This document shows positions 23,972 to 35,772 of a stretch of 64,000 nucleotides of DNA, piece by piece. The position numbers were made by a program, and so were the translations under genes. Numbering within the stretch: position 1 is the first letter of the stretch; every line of letters starts with the position of its first letter. The stretch is from Tetraselmis striata. Its lineage: Eukaryota > Chlorophyta > Chlorodendrophyceae > Chlorodendrales > Chlorodendraceae. Where the stretch lies: positions 1 to 64,000 of the forward strand of contig VCJN01001883.1 in the NCBI GenBank assembly GCA_006384855.1, written 5' to 3'. The notes under the pieces are model-generated. The model searched no databases, was not told the DNA's origin, and worked only from the letters and a program-made list of their open reading frames with translations.

Positions 23972-24701
23972 GCCTCTTTGACGTATACCGACCGTTACGC
24001 GATCAAATAGGAAACGCGAGTGATTTCGTCACTCGCTGAGGTCCGAATTACTGGAGCCTCGTGATTTGACCACCAATCCGAACACCCGCGATGACCAAAT
24101 AGCGATTTGGTTTCCCAAATCACTATAGGATCTGGACCGTACGATTAACGAGTACTGACGTCATCAAGGATCCTACGGCCACGATCTTTTTTAATGTACG
24201 GGTTACCAAAGTAGTCAGGATCGCTATTTGGTTAGGATAGGACGGGGGTAACATATCCGCCTACTGATAAAAGTAGTATTAAAGCGGCCCGCATTCCGCA
24301 TGAGGCGGGATGGATGAGTGATCCGCGCACGCTTCAGAGTCCGGGCCACGCGTGCACGTGTGTGTGCGGGTGATCCTCGGACGTGCTGTGTAGCTTCGGC
24401 AGCGGGATGGCAGACGAACCTGCGCCGTCTGATGAGGCAGCGAGCACGCTCTCGAGCCGCCACCAAGCTCAAGACCCCGAGGAAATCTCCGACTAAAAAT
24501 ACTCGGCTCGGTACCTAAGAGCATCATAGTTAGGCTCGACGATACTAGCAGCATTAGTACTAAAAGATCAATGACACCAACCGCCGCTGAACAAAAGTGG
24601 ATGCCAGGCTTGGACGATGGATGATGGATAGATTGGTGACACGACAGGGACGGATGCTGTGGATCGTGCTGCGGTGACACTACCCCTATAGTGAACACCC
24701 T
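23972..24701. other. Spacer of the inverted repeat, itself made of repeats
   Basis: Holds a dispersed repeat (24281-24490) seen again at 35535-35755. It also holds a third, partial copy (about 24545-24670) of an arm segment containing the motif CCGCCGCTGAACAAAAGTGG. Confidence 0.7.
24281..24490 (+). repeat. Dispersed repeat, copy 1
   Basis: Shares long near-identical stretches with 35535-35755 in the same orientation, for example CAGAGTCCGGGCCACGCGTG and CGAGCCGCCACCAAGCTCA. Function unknown. Confidence 0.8.
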
Positions 24702-25853
24702 TGGATGGACGGCGCATAGGCGCCCATCGTTCATCGCACGGCTCGCAGCTTTCGTGTGTAACGAACTCGCCGCCGCCCACGGGTGGCCCACCTACGGCCC
24801 GCGCCCCACCCGTGGCACACCCACCACCCGGCCGCCATTACCCGTCTACTGCGTGTTCGGCCGCCTACATCGAGGCGACCGCCCCAACCCGAAAGTCAGT
24901 CAACGTTTCTCGCCTAGGGGCTATGGCTAGCGTACAGAAAGACGACAGTCTCTTCGCTCTCATCCCAACCGATGACGACGAGCGAGGAACACACGGCGCC
25001 ATGGCGGGCAGCGAGCAGTCGGACGCGCCCGCCGTGCGTGTGTGCGCCAGTTTGAGCGGCGCCATGGTGGTAGCGGGTAGGCGGGTGCCACATATGTAGG
25101 CGGCGCAATGCGATATACCGTCAGTGAGTACGGACAAAATGCGCACGGGCGGGGCTCCGAGCCGCTACCCACAGCGGCGGGCGCGGGGGCAGCGGCTACC
25201 GTTACGGGCGCGGATGGCGTCATCAGTTGAAATCGCGAGATATTCAAAGACGGCCTCTATTTGGTCAGGATAGGATGCATTTCTGCGCATGCTATTCTCG
25301 TAAGGGCAAAAGCAGGTTTCCAAATGATTACATGAGCTAGACGCAACATTCAAGAAATCCACACAGAAATCCAGAAGGAAATCAGAAGGTTTCCAAATCA
25401 GTGATTTGGTTAGGATACGACGGCGGTTACTGCCCTTCATTTATGGATTTTTTAGTACTACTTTTATCAGTAGGTGGATTTGTTACTGCCCGTATTCTTC
25501 TATTTCACACCAGTACCGTACATGTACTGGTATGGTACGGGTTTACATACTTGTAGTGTGAATTACAAACAGTAAGGCCAGTCACAAATCCACCGCGAAC
25601 TGCGAACAGCATCAGTACTAAAAGATCAACAACAACAGCCGCCGCTGAACAAAAGTGGATGCCAGGTTTGCACGATGGATGATGGATAGATTGATGACAC
25701 GACAGTGACGGTGACAATAAGGGATGCTGTGGATCGTGCTATTTCCATGCACGTTCCATTTCCTCGTCCATGTCAAAACGTTATTTTCATGTGACGGGCT
25801 GGAGGTTTAATGCTTGGCGGGTGCCCCTAAAGTGAGCATAATCATCACAAAAT

Positions 25854-25924
25854 TGCATCGGCCGGGAATCGAACCCGGGTCTGCACCGTGGCAGGGTGCT
25901 ATTCTACCACTAGACCACCGATGC
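25854..25924 (-). tRNA. trnG-GCC: tRNA-Gly (anticodon GCC), right copy
   Basis: Same sequence as the left copy, on the opposite strand, with intact acceptor stem and B box. Confidence 0.95.
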
Positions 25925-25959
25925 CCACAAGGGCGGCGATCGGAGTGACCCGATCGTAA

Positions 25960-26032
25960 TGGAGCTGCGGGGTATCGATCCCCGTACCTCTCGCATGCTA
26001 AGCGAGCGCTCTACCATCTGAGCTACAGCCCC
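25960..26032 (-). tRNA. trnA-AGC: tRNA-Ala (anticodon AGC), right copy
   Basis: Same sequence as the left copy, including the unusual A in the T loop. It is the outermost element of the right arm. Confidence 0.93.
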
Positions 26033-26261
26033 AATCATGCTCAAGAGTCAAAAATTACAGAATACACAGCTATAACATGCACGATTCTCTAGCCCATCGA
26101 GGCCTCCACCCGGAGCTCCCAGTCATAATACTGTACCTGTAACGATCGTTACAATCGTTATAATTACGGTACCATTCTGATATCAACATGTGCTCCGACG
26201 CGACAATCGACACGGGCGGGCTCCGGCTGCACGGTGCTATCTAAATATTAAATTACAGTAC

Positions 26262-26640
26262 ATGAGCTGGCTGCAAAAGGCGATCACGAAACCACCCGAA
26301 AAACAGCAATTTCGCGCGGTGGAAACAGCACCAGAAGAGGGTGCGGCATGAGCACGGGCAGACGCATCAGACTTGGCCGTCTACACTCCGGCAGAGAATC
26401 CGTACCATGCACGCAAGCAGATACTCGCTGCAACAATCCCCGCCGCGTGCGCGACAGGTGATGGACTCAGCGGGCTGGCCTGGCCTGTATATGAGCCTGG
26501 CCTATATAATTTCACGAGCTAGGAGCAGGATATCAGGAAAACACCACAAAAGGACAATCAGAAAGGTCCTCTACAGCAACTGCGAGGTGGAAGCAGTAGC
26601 AGGATAAGAAGCAGAATGGGCACGAGCCCTCGCATCAGCC
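26262..26640 (-). mobile_element. Two LINE 3'-end fragments in tandem
   Basis: 26262-26460 and 26512-26640 each match the 3' end of the LINE at 20372-20700. Shared motifs are CTGCGAGGTGGAAGCAGTAG, GGGCACGAGCC and CCATGCACGCAAGCAGA. Both are in minus orientation and 5'-truncated. Confidence 0.65.
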
Positions 26641-27435
26641 TGGCGTATATTACTGTAATATATTTACATCACGCGTAGGAGACTACGCGTACGGAAGAAG
26701 TACCCGTGCCCTTTTCGCCTAATCACGTATCGCGTCTACGTTCATTCTAAAGTACAGACTACGCGACGCGCCTCCGCGGTGTATATAGAGTGGACCTTTA
26801 ATGCACGTACGACTGTACGAGTATCATCCGTCCGGCCGGGCGCTAGATGCGCAAGCCATAAAGGGGGTGGTGCTCCTACCAGGGGTAAGAGCTCTACTGC
26901 TACCCGTACAGGTACTGCTGCTTGTTTCGCGGGACGAATTCATCTATCCACTGCAGCATTGGCGGGATTAATTCATGTTGACGCTATCCCTTTAATAACC
27001 AACCGATTACTACAGCAGTGGTACAGGGATACTGCGCTGGTAGTTGCGGACTGCTGGCGGCATGCGCGCCCGCAGGCAAACAACATCCGCCGCGGGAATC
27101 CGCCCCGCCCGCCCGAGGACACAACCTCTGGGACCACCCACGCACGACGACAGCCAGAAACGAGGGCAGAGGACCCGGGGGGAGGCTGTGAAATTCGTTG
27201 GCTGCATACCGATTTGCAAGGCAACAGGAGCGTGCGGCCCTTTCTCTCAATAACGCCTAGGGGCGTGTAGGGGGCTGCTGCTTCTAGCCAGCGCGTTCGC
27301 GCGGATGTCACATGTCCCGGTAGAGCTCTTCGAGCACCTCCAGCGGGGCGTAGAGCTGTCGGCGCCGCCACAGCGGTAGTGGCGGCAGCAGCGGGGAGGG
27401 GGGTTGGCACTGCAGGGACTCGTTCGAGAACTGTA
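26641..27435. other. Spacer with one unassigned frame
   Basis: A 163-codon plus-strand frame (26779-27270) has no recognisable motif. The region may hold the promoter or a 5' exon of the coiled-coil gene, since an AG acceptor-like site (CACTGCAG) precedes 27417. Confidence 0.35.
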
Positions 27436-30347
27436 ATGTTGCGCACCGCGCTGGTGGAGAATGTCCTACAGCTGGAGCATGTGGGCCGAAAGGCGGCGAA
27501 CGAGGTGGCGCAGGTGCCCCCCCCCCCCCCCCCCCCCCGCCGCGCGACAATAACGCATGCCCATGATGATTGGGGTATGCGTGCCCAGCCAGCGCTCACG
27601 ATACCAACATTGAACATGCTGGCATTCACCGCGGAGCATCATCCGCTGCTGTACCCCCCCGCCCCCTCCCCACCCGCCGCGACACAGTACTCGGATGTGG
27701 TCACCGACCTGACGACCGACAAGGCCCTACTGCTGGTCAACCGGCGGCTAGCCAAGGCGGAGGAGCACAACCGGCAGCTGATGGCCCAGCTCCGCGCGAA
27801 GAACGAGGCGCTGGCGGACCAGGCCAAGCTGAACGAGGAGCTGCAGGGGCTGCTGCGCATCAAGGAGGACCGGCTGCAGGGCGCGCTGGCGGCGCAGGGC
27901 GCGCTGGAGGCGGCGGCAGCGGCAGCACGGCAGGAGCGGGCAGAGGCACTGGCCCAGCTGGAGGCGTTTGAGGAGCAGCACACGGAGCTGCCGCAGGTGC
28001 TGGGGGCCGTCAGGGAGATGGAGACCAGGGTGGAGGCGGCAGAGAGCCGGGCGGAGGCGCTGCAGGCAGAGGCAGAGGCGGCAAGCGGCGCCGCGGAGAA
28101 AGCGGCCAGGCGGCAGGCGGAGCTGGCGTCCAGCAACGCGGAGCTCCGGCACGCGGCGGATATCGCGCACCAGACGCTCAACGGCGAGAAGGAGATCAAC
28201 GCTAAACTGAAGGAGGCCAATGCGGAGCTGCTGTCGGAGTACAAGCTGCTGGAGGAGTCGCGCAACCGGTGCGTGGAGATCATCAAGATGTACAAGGGGC
28301 AGGTGGGCAACCTATCGGAGCGGGTGGAGGACCTGGTCATGGAGACATCCAGCAAGAGCGTGTACCTGGCGCGCCACGCCGCGCGGATCGAGCAGCTCAG
28401 CAGCGTGGTCGCCACGCAGAGCCAGCACCACCTTCACGGCATGAAGACGCCCTCGCACCAGGGCGGCAAGACACCTGTGCAGCGCAGTGTGGATGGCCTG
28501 GCCCCGATGCCCTCTGCGCGGTGCGCCCCGGCCATCACACCGCCCCAGTGAGCCGCGCTGGCGCCTATGGATGCCGCGGCGACTGACTTGCTAGGTGTTT
28601 GTGGATGGGCTTGTGGCTGCTTGGTCGCATGCAGGAGCGTGGGACCAAGCAAACCAGGCACCGCGCACCAGAGTCATACCGCACTAGTCTCGCCCTCCAT
28701 GCGGCAAGCACCCGTCCACCCCCCCCCCCCCCCCCCCCCCCCCGCTTTCTGCTTGCGTGCTGCCATTCCACCCCCAGGGGCGCCGACGCGGGGATGCGTT
28801 CATTGCTGCGAACAATAGCCTGCCGCCCAGAGGTCTCACACGCCCGGAATGCCAGCAGAAATGTTTGTGGCCAACACGGCTCTCGTGGTAGCAGGCAGTC
28901 CCGATTTGAGGGCCATACTTTGGTTGCTTATGGAGTGTCGGCACCAGTAGTAGTCTCTACTCCATGCCAGGCAGCCATACCGAAACACCGCGCCTCTGAT
29001 TTTGTCGGGGTGTCCATGCTGCGCCCGCATGCGGCCACAGAAATGTGGGCAGCGTGGGCCCGAGCAAGCCGAGCACGGCGCGCCACCAGGAGGGCAGGTC
29101 AGCAGGGCCGCTGGCGGCACAGTCGTCGGTGCAGAGCGGGGTGATGGAGGCCGGGGACGCGCAATCCTCATCGCCGCAGCACCACTCTCGGCAGCTGGGG
29201 CCGCCCTCGTACGGGGACGACCGGGATCTGCACCCCTCCCTCGCGGACGGCCAGGGGCAGGGGATGCAGTGGCGCCTGCCCTCCGGCACGGGCCATGCGC
29301 AGCTGCCCACCCCGTTTGCGCAGCAGGGCTACGGGGCCCAGCCGCCGGAACAAAGCGCAGCCGGCGGCAGCTCTTCACGCAAGCCCGGGGTTGGGCACGC
29401 GCACCACATGGCGGGGAAGCTGCCTAGCCAGCTGCCGCCGCGGATAGCACCGCTGCCGTCGCAGCCCCCGGCGCGCAAGATGCCAAAGGGCACGCCCGGC
29501 CTGGCGGAGGCGGTGAACGTACCGGCGCACCAGCGACCCCACCCACACGCGCAGCCACAGCAGCAGCAGCAGCAGCAGCGGGGTGGGCAGCACCCCCTGC
29601 CGCCGGGCCACTCCGAGTGGGAGGCGGCGCTGGTGGCGGGTGTGGCTGAGCACCAGGCAGCTCTGGCGGCGCAGCAAGAGGCCGCCTGGCTGGCCCAAGG
29701 CAAGCACAACAACCAGGCAAGGCGGCAGAACCCGTTGCTTCCGCGTTCTGGCATGCACCAGCCAGCAGCGGACCAGCAGCAGAGGTAAGGTGCGGCGACA
29801 CTGTCCTCCCCTCCCCCCTAGAGTATGTTACAGCATTTGGCAAACGTCTGGAAGACATCATCGCCAGCGGCACGGAACATCTGCTGTCTCTCATATAATT
29901 GCGACAGTTCCTCGTCCAATGTGGCGATTCGTTGGCATCGATGACGCCAGAGATGTTTTACAACAAAGTAAACACCGCCGAAGAATATTTGCCGCACATG
30001 GCACTAATTGGCATTGCCATACCGATAGTCAATCGGCCGCCCACACCCAGCCGTCCCACATGCGCTTTGGTATCCTTATCAATCATGTCTCGGCAAGCTC
30101 CATGTTTCAGTCCAAACACTATTCCAGTCCTGGGCGCGTACCACCACTGATAGATTTCTGCCTACGCCACTGCTCCCCCCTTTCCACTCTTTATCACAGA
30201 TACCAAAAAGCAGCAGCTGGGTACCCTGCACGGAGCAAGCCGGGAGTCGCACAGCGCCCGGGCCATCACCAGCCTGGAATGCAGTGCAACACATACGATC
30301 AGGGCACCGGGCGGCGGCATTTGGTGCAGGCGCAGGTCATGCAGTGA
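27436..30347 (+). CDS. Long coiled-coil protein with Gln/Pro-rich tail
   Basis: Four exons: 27436-27513, 27688-28547, 29041-29784, 30200-30347. They give 609 codons plus TGA with consistent phases. Residues about 40-290 are a near-continuous coiled coil rich in Ala, Glu, Leu and Gln (for example NRQLMAQLRAKNEAL, RAEALQAEAEAA). A more conserved-looking stretch follows, CVEIIKMYKGQVGNLSERVE. The C-terminal half is low complexity, rich in Pro, Gln, Gly and His, with a poly-Gln run near 29560. I do not recognise the family. The layout suits a cytoskeletal or scaffold protein, but this is inference. The ATG at 27436 is the first in frame, but an upstream exon is possible. Introns 1 and 2 both contain C20+ tracts; intron 1 begins GTG followed at once by poly-C. 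Confidence 0.65.
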
Positions 30348-30852
30348 CTGCATGTAGGCCCCACCGCCATATAATGGTTTCAACATGTTCCCTTGGTTTC
30401 GCCAACAGGGAGGGCGCCAGCGGGCCTACATGAATCATGGTACACACAAGAACGCCATCATTCCCATGTGACATCGTCCCTGTTGCGACACCACCAGCAC
30501 CCCCTAAAGCACACACCAAACCATGACCAGGCTGTTTGCCGAGCAGCTAGCATACCTGTAGCAAAGCCTGTGTGTCATGAAGCACATAACAGTCTGCTTG
30601 CAAGCTGCCCGAGTGCTTGCGCCATGTGCTGTATTCTGGCACTGTCATGGCACCATCCAGCGTAGTCTGGTAAGTTTCCAAGGCATCCAACTTTGCGCAT
30701 GCCTTAGTGTCAGTGGCTATATCTGGGTTGCAAAACAATGTGGGATGCATGCGCTTTCGCACGACAACTACGTCCCTGCGTCCCGAAATAGCTTTCCACA
30801 TGGCCACGTCTTGAATGCCAGCTGCTCAAATGTTCATGCACAATGTTTTTGC

Positions 30853-30915
<63 letters not shown>

Positions 30916-32114
30916 CACCTAATCCAGCATTGTAGAGTACCAGCACGCAAATACTGTAGTCAAAGAATGAAATATCGCAAACGGCAGGAGCTAAGAAAGA
31001 GAGACTGACATTGTACCAGCAGCCAAAGGTATATAGATAGAGTGCAGGCATCGATTTGACACGAGGCTTCCAGTGCACTTTGCATGTTCAAACCGGCTCA
31101 ATCGCATTATTAAGTCCGGAAGTCTGGATCTTCAGTCCCCCTCCCCCCCCCCCCCCCTCCCCCCTGCCAACTACAAAGAAACTTCCAAAACTCGGCCGGT
31201 TGTGTTTGACGCTACGTGCGCAAAGCTGTTTCACAGGTAATTTAGTAAACTGGGACGCACGATGAGTGTTTCGAGTGCCAACATTGGTTCAACTGATGCC
31301 CACATCATGCTCGTCTTGCGTCCCAACATGCTGTATCAGCCCAATGGGCGCCTGATTGTGCTGGCGGGGGCCGGCGGGGCGGAAGGTCGCATCTGGCAAC
31401 AGTACGATACGAGGTACTAGTTCAGATACTGGCGCACGTGTCATCAAATCCCCCCACCTGCTCTGCAGTAACACATGTTCTACGATTTTGACTGTCATGC
31501 GCCCGCCCATCCCCCCGCTCCCTTTCCATCTTGCAACCTGTCGCCCTGTCATACCCTTATGTGTGGTCTGGATAAAAACGCGCAGCCCGGAGGCCTGGGG
31601 GTAGATTTAGGGCATCCCCTGCCCCCAATCAGGTACCTGGCTGTAGCCATGGTCATACACTTGTTCATGAAGGTATGTATTGGGTTATTACGTAGTGTTT
31701 CACATGACAAATTAAGGGAATGGTTGTTTTTTGGTACACCTGCAAGTGTCACGCCCTGCCTCGGTTGAAATAAACAGACGAGCTGCCACACTCTGATATC
31801 CAGACTATCAAGCCTGAGAAAACTATCCCACGGATGATTCTAAGGCAGGTCTCAGTCAATTCATTTATTTATCATTTCTATCCTTGTTAAGATGCAAAGA
31901 GCAGCCTCTCTCATTCATTCAACACTGCCATGTGGTCTTTGCCATCATCAGTGACTACATTTTGGTTACAACAGCAGCTGACGCCGCTCCTACAGACAGA
32001 GAGGCCAGCAACAAGCCAGCAAGTGCCAATGAACTGTTTGCGTACATACACACCGGCGAGGACCACCTAGGTCAGAGCTATTGGGGGAGAAGGGAGTAAG
32101 AAGGCTGCGCCTCG
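30348..32114. other. Spacer, no supported gene
   Basis: Contains a long (CA)n microsatellite (30856-30913) and a poly-C/CT tract near 31137-31164. No protein-like frame is seen. Confidence 0.5.
30856..30913 (+). repeat. (CA)n microsatellite
   Basis: About 29 uninterrupted CA units. Confidence 0.95.
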
Positions 32115-32663
32115 TCATTCTTGCCCCGCTGGAAGCGGCGACGGCTGGCATTGGTGCTCGCAGCGGCGATAGGGGTCCGACTCCGGGCGGTACTTGCTCT
32201 TGTCGTCCACATAGATGGGCGCCACGCGGGCGACCGGCACCTTGGTGCCGCCTCCACGACAGTCGTTGCAGACAGCAAACCCAGAGTTTTGGCACGAGGC
32301 GCAGCCGACATCGTTGTCCGACCAGCGCTGGCAGATGCAGGGTACACGGCCGGTACCCTGGCAGGTGTTGCACCTCTCTGTGTTCTGGTTGTTGCGCTCC
32401 TGCTCCAGCGCCAGCTCCCGGCTGAACCAGATCGCCCCAATAGCAAAGCCCGCCGCCGAAGCCAGCTGGGAGAGTGTGCCAAAGCCGGGGCCGCTGTCCA
32501 TGGCGCCCCACCCGGTCGCCGCGCCAAACGCCATGGTCTGGCCGGACCCTACACCCGCACGGCGCCGGCGGGGCGTTGCCAACAGCCGGCTGGCGGAGGG
32601 GGCGCGTGCAGAGGTGGAGGATGGCAGGACGGAGCGCCCCGAGGTGGTGGCAAAGGCCTCCAT
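32115..32663 (-). CDS. Plastid DnaJ-type zinc-finger protein (LQY1/BSD2-like)
   Basis: Single-exon frame of 182 residues starting at the ATG at 32663. Residues 1 to about 45 are rich in Ser, Ala and Arg with almost no acid, as in a chloroplast transit peptide. A hydrophobic segment follows (about 62-80, LASAAGFAIGAIWFS). The C-terminal half is a DnaJ cysteine-rich finger: CNTCQGTG (98-105), PCICQRW (108-113), CASCQNSG (121-128) and CNDCRGGG (132-139). The second cysteine pair is CxC instead of CxxC, so zinc geometry may differ. Plant relatives (LQY1, BSD2, PSA2 type) act as thiol/disulfide or assembly chaperones in thylakoids. I infer a similar role without being able to assign the subfamily. 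The final stretch has two more cysteines (168, 172). Confidence 0.75.
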   Translation of the reverse strand: MEAFATTSGRSVLPSSTSARAPSASRLLATPRRRRAGVGSGQTMAFGAATGWGAMDSGPGFGTLSQLASAAGFAIGAIWFSRELALEQERNNQNTERCNTCQGTGRVPCICQRWSDNDVGCASCQNSGFAVCNDCRGGGTKVPVARVAPIYVDDKSKYRPESDPYRRCEHQCQPSPLPAGQE

Positions 32664-34120
32664 GTTGACGCAGAGCCGCGCTAGCGAAGGCCTGTGGGGT
32701 ACCGGCAAAGGGAGAGCAACTGTCAGCGAGAGGGAGGGAGAGGGGAGGAGAGCGGGGGGGGGGTCTGGGCGGCCGGAGACATATATATAGATATATCAAG
32801 TACGGCAAACAGAAAACTTGCACGATTCTTGGGCCACATGCTGCGGCTCGGAACAGCTCAACGGCGTATTCTGCCTGTAGGGATTGTAACCGAGGACGAG
32901 TATGGAAATGCGGAAATTCGGGCTGTCGGGAACTCGGAACCGCCATCGCAGTGCATGCTCGGTTTCACTTGTGGTCCAACGAAACCGCCGGCCGACAACG
33001 AGCACGAGGCATTTCAAAAACGGCGACGAACAACAAATACTAAATACAGAGCAACTCGGGGAGGATGTTAAGATCCTGGAGAGCTACCAGCGGACAGCGC
33101 GGGAACCCAGTGGCAAACACATGCGCTGGTAGCGAGCTAGGGATTGTCGCGGGTGGCGAGTAGATGCAAACAGACAGCACGGAGTCGGGGGCGCGCGAAA
33201 TCGCAACAGCACCGGACAGCGTGGCACTGCGCCAGTATACAACACGCGAACCGCGCGAGGCTGGCAGCGTAGTCCGATACCGGAACGGCACTTGGAACAC
33301 TGCTGTGAGTGCGGAATGGCCCGAACGGAGCCGCAAATTGATGCAAAAGTGCACGTTTTCGCAGTGACGGCGTTTGCAGAAAGGGCGGCGACCCGCGGCA
33401 TCAGGCAGAAGCAAAACACGTGCCCCTGAATCCTCCCAGATATTACTGGCGGTAGTACATAACGCAGATATGCCCGAGAGGCGCCGCGCGGGCCCAGCGA
33501 AACCTGAACCCGCAGCCACCAGCGACTCTCCTGCCGCTCGCAGCAAGTTCCGGGGCCAGCGGGAAGGCGGGCACTGTTTGCAAACTCACCGGTGCAGCGG
33601 TCGGTAAAGATGCCTGGGGCGCTCAGTGAGCGTGTAAGGAACGGGGATGTGGCGTGAAGACCAGCCTGCGTTGCAGCCGCTGTACTGTAGCGCAAAACCG
33701 GCGAAACAGGTCCCGATGCTCGTCCGCAGAGTGAGCACGCTGGTGGCTGCTTCGCGTGCAGCAGGGAGGTAGACAAGCAGACAAGGGGGGTAGAGAGTTG
33801 CGAGTGATGGATATAGTATCGCCGCGGAGGAACAAGCGTGGCTGTTGAGAACTAGCTGTTACCCGCTCGAGCGGCGACTGGTGAGGGGAAAGACGGCTTT
33901 GGGAGGTGCAGACACGGGAGTTTGCGGCCAGGTGCAGGAGGGTGACGGGCTGACACTGTGACAGAATGCACAGCACACCATGGTGTGATGATACCAGCCG
34001 CCAGGCACGAGCGAGCAGCGCAGCGCACAGGAGCTCATATAGTCGCTAGATCGGCATATCGCAGCATCCGTTGGTTCTCAGCGGATGTACTTTTACGAGT
34101 ACTTCACACGCGCAATGGGC
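32664..34120. other. Upstream region of the zinc-finger gene, no supported gene
   Basis: A minus-strand frame (33776-33590) looks like an Arg/Ser/Ala targeting sequence and ends at a GTGAGT donor. It lacks an ATG, and no partner exon was found. AT-rich TATATATA lies near 32780-32795 and could be promoter sequence. Confidence 0.35.
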
Positions 34121-34137
34121 CAAGATGATTTTACTAA

Positions 34138-34690
34138 TATAGAGGACCTTTCTGATTGTCCCTTTTTTTTGAGTGATTTCCTGATTGCCTTCTCGTGCGC
34201 TAGCTCATGTATAAACAAAAAAATTTACACTAATATCACACATGCATTCTGTGTTGTATTAATAGTCGCTATATCCCGTCGTTGTGGAGACAGATAAAAC
34301 GACGCGACTGGCTACGACGGATTCTATGACGCCTGGCGCGCGACAGCGCGCGCGATGTGCAAATACGGGTACGAGACTACGATGGGGGGCGGTCGTATGG
34401 GACTCGTCGTTTTTCCGCCCCTGGGAGGACGATGAGCCTAGCGCTATACCTGTACGCGAGTACGGGTACGAGTTTTTAATTCCTCAGTAGTACATATTTT
34501 AGTACATATATTTTAGTACATATATTCCACCCCGCAGTCGCTGTAGAGGACCTTTCTGATTGCCTTTTATTTTGGTGATTTCCGATATCGCCTTCTGCTG
34601 CTAGCTCATGTAAATATCAAACTGCTCCACAATTTTCTGATTTCGCCTTCTGCAGCTAGCTCATGTAACCATCAAACTACACAATCCACC
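34138..34690 (+). mobile_element. LINE 3'-end fragments (at least two, plus strand)
   Basis: 34138-34213 and 34545-34610 share AGAGGACCTTTCTGATTG, a GTGATTTCC segment and GCTAGCTCATGTA, the 3' end of the LINE at 20372 in opposite orientation. A shorter third piece lies at 34632-34672. Confidence 0.6.
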
Positions 34691-35534
34691 GCGAAAAAGC
34701 AGGGCTAAAAGCAGTGCCAGCAGGATATCTACACAGCTAGCCGCTTATTCATTCACCTTGTAGCGACTACCTGTAAGGATTATCATGATGCTCGCTCTCA
34801 ATCCTTACCGCTACCGGTTGAGTACAGCACTACTGCAAGGTCAATCTACGCCCTGGTCCTTCATTACTCTGTGCCTTCGCCCGACTCTACGAACCAAACC
34901 GCCCATCACTGCGCAGGCTGAATATAATAAATCCCTTGCTGTACAAGTGCTCGCATTATACAGAGGTGCCCAGGGGTCACGTGACTGCCACCTCGACAAG
35001 TGTGTCCAATCACAACTCAGGATCGGAACCTCGTAGATTATTAGAATGCCAATGTATGTACATGCTCTCGCCGTACTGGTACCAGGTCGGTACGGGTACC
35101 TCACAGGTAGCTTCCCCTGGTTGCCCATGATATAGATACTGTAACGGGGTTTAATACAAACCTTCATTGCATGATGACCCTGGTAAGTACCAGGCAGGTC
35201 AGGAGTACAAGTATTCGTGTGATCGACCTCGTCAGTGCAATGCCGTATGACGTACGCATGCCCAGCTCAGCTTCCCTCTGAATGTTCGTGCCGCCACGTC
35301 GCAGATGTCGATACCTGGGCGCTCCACCTCATCACCTCAAGCTCGCTTGAAGAAATGAAAACGCGTCGATAGTCGCTTGCAACTACGGGTAGCGACTACT
35401 GATGATTAGGCCCCGTATCTAGTTAACGTAGTGCATATCTAGAAAACCCTAAACTGGTGTGAATTACAAAAAGACCAGTAACAAATCCATCTATCGCTAA
35501 AAGCAGTACAAACTAAAAGATCAACACAGCAAGC
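34691..35534. other. Spacer, no supported gene
   Basis: Mixed composition with many stops in all frames. Nothing recognisable. Confidence 0.45.
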
Positions 35535-35755
35535 CGCGTAGAAGCGGCCCGCATCCCGCACGATGCGGGATGACGGAGTGATGCGCGCACGGTTCAGAGT
35601 CCGGGCCACGCGTGCACGTGTGTGCGAGGGTGATCCACGGACGTGCTGTGCAAATTCGGCAACGGGATATGGCGGACGAATCTGCGCCGTTTGATGACGA
35701 GGCAGCGAGCGAGCACGCTTTCGAGCCGCCACCAAGCTCACGATCCCGAGGAAAT
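35535..35755 (+). repeat. Dispersed repeat, copy 2
   Basis: Matches 24281-24490 in the same orientation with scattered substitutions and small indels. Confidence 0.8.
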
Positions 35756-35772
35756 CTTGTGAGTAAGGCATC

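Larger units (their letters stand above)
24702..26032 (-). repeat. Right arm of the 1.33-kb inverted repeat
   Basis: Reverse complement of 22639-23971. It ends exactly at the first base of the mirrored tRNA-Ala gene. It includes a 132-codon plus-strand frame (24701-25099) whose mirror lies in the left arm; I see no motif in it. Confidence 0.92.

Noticed and set aside
24701-25099. 132-codon frame in the inverted repeat (and its mirror)
   Set aside because: Present in both arms only because the arms are copies. No motif, and codon use does not look selected.
31262-31420. Short plus-strand frame starting MSVSSANIGS
   Set aside because: Ends after about 50 codons with no splice partner or homology I can see.
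33590-33776. Minus-strand targeting-sequence-like exon ending at a GTGAGT donor
   Set aside because: No ATG starts the frame and no following exon could be matched.
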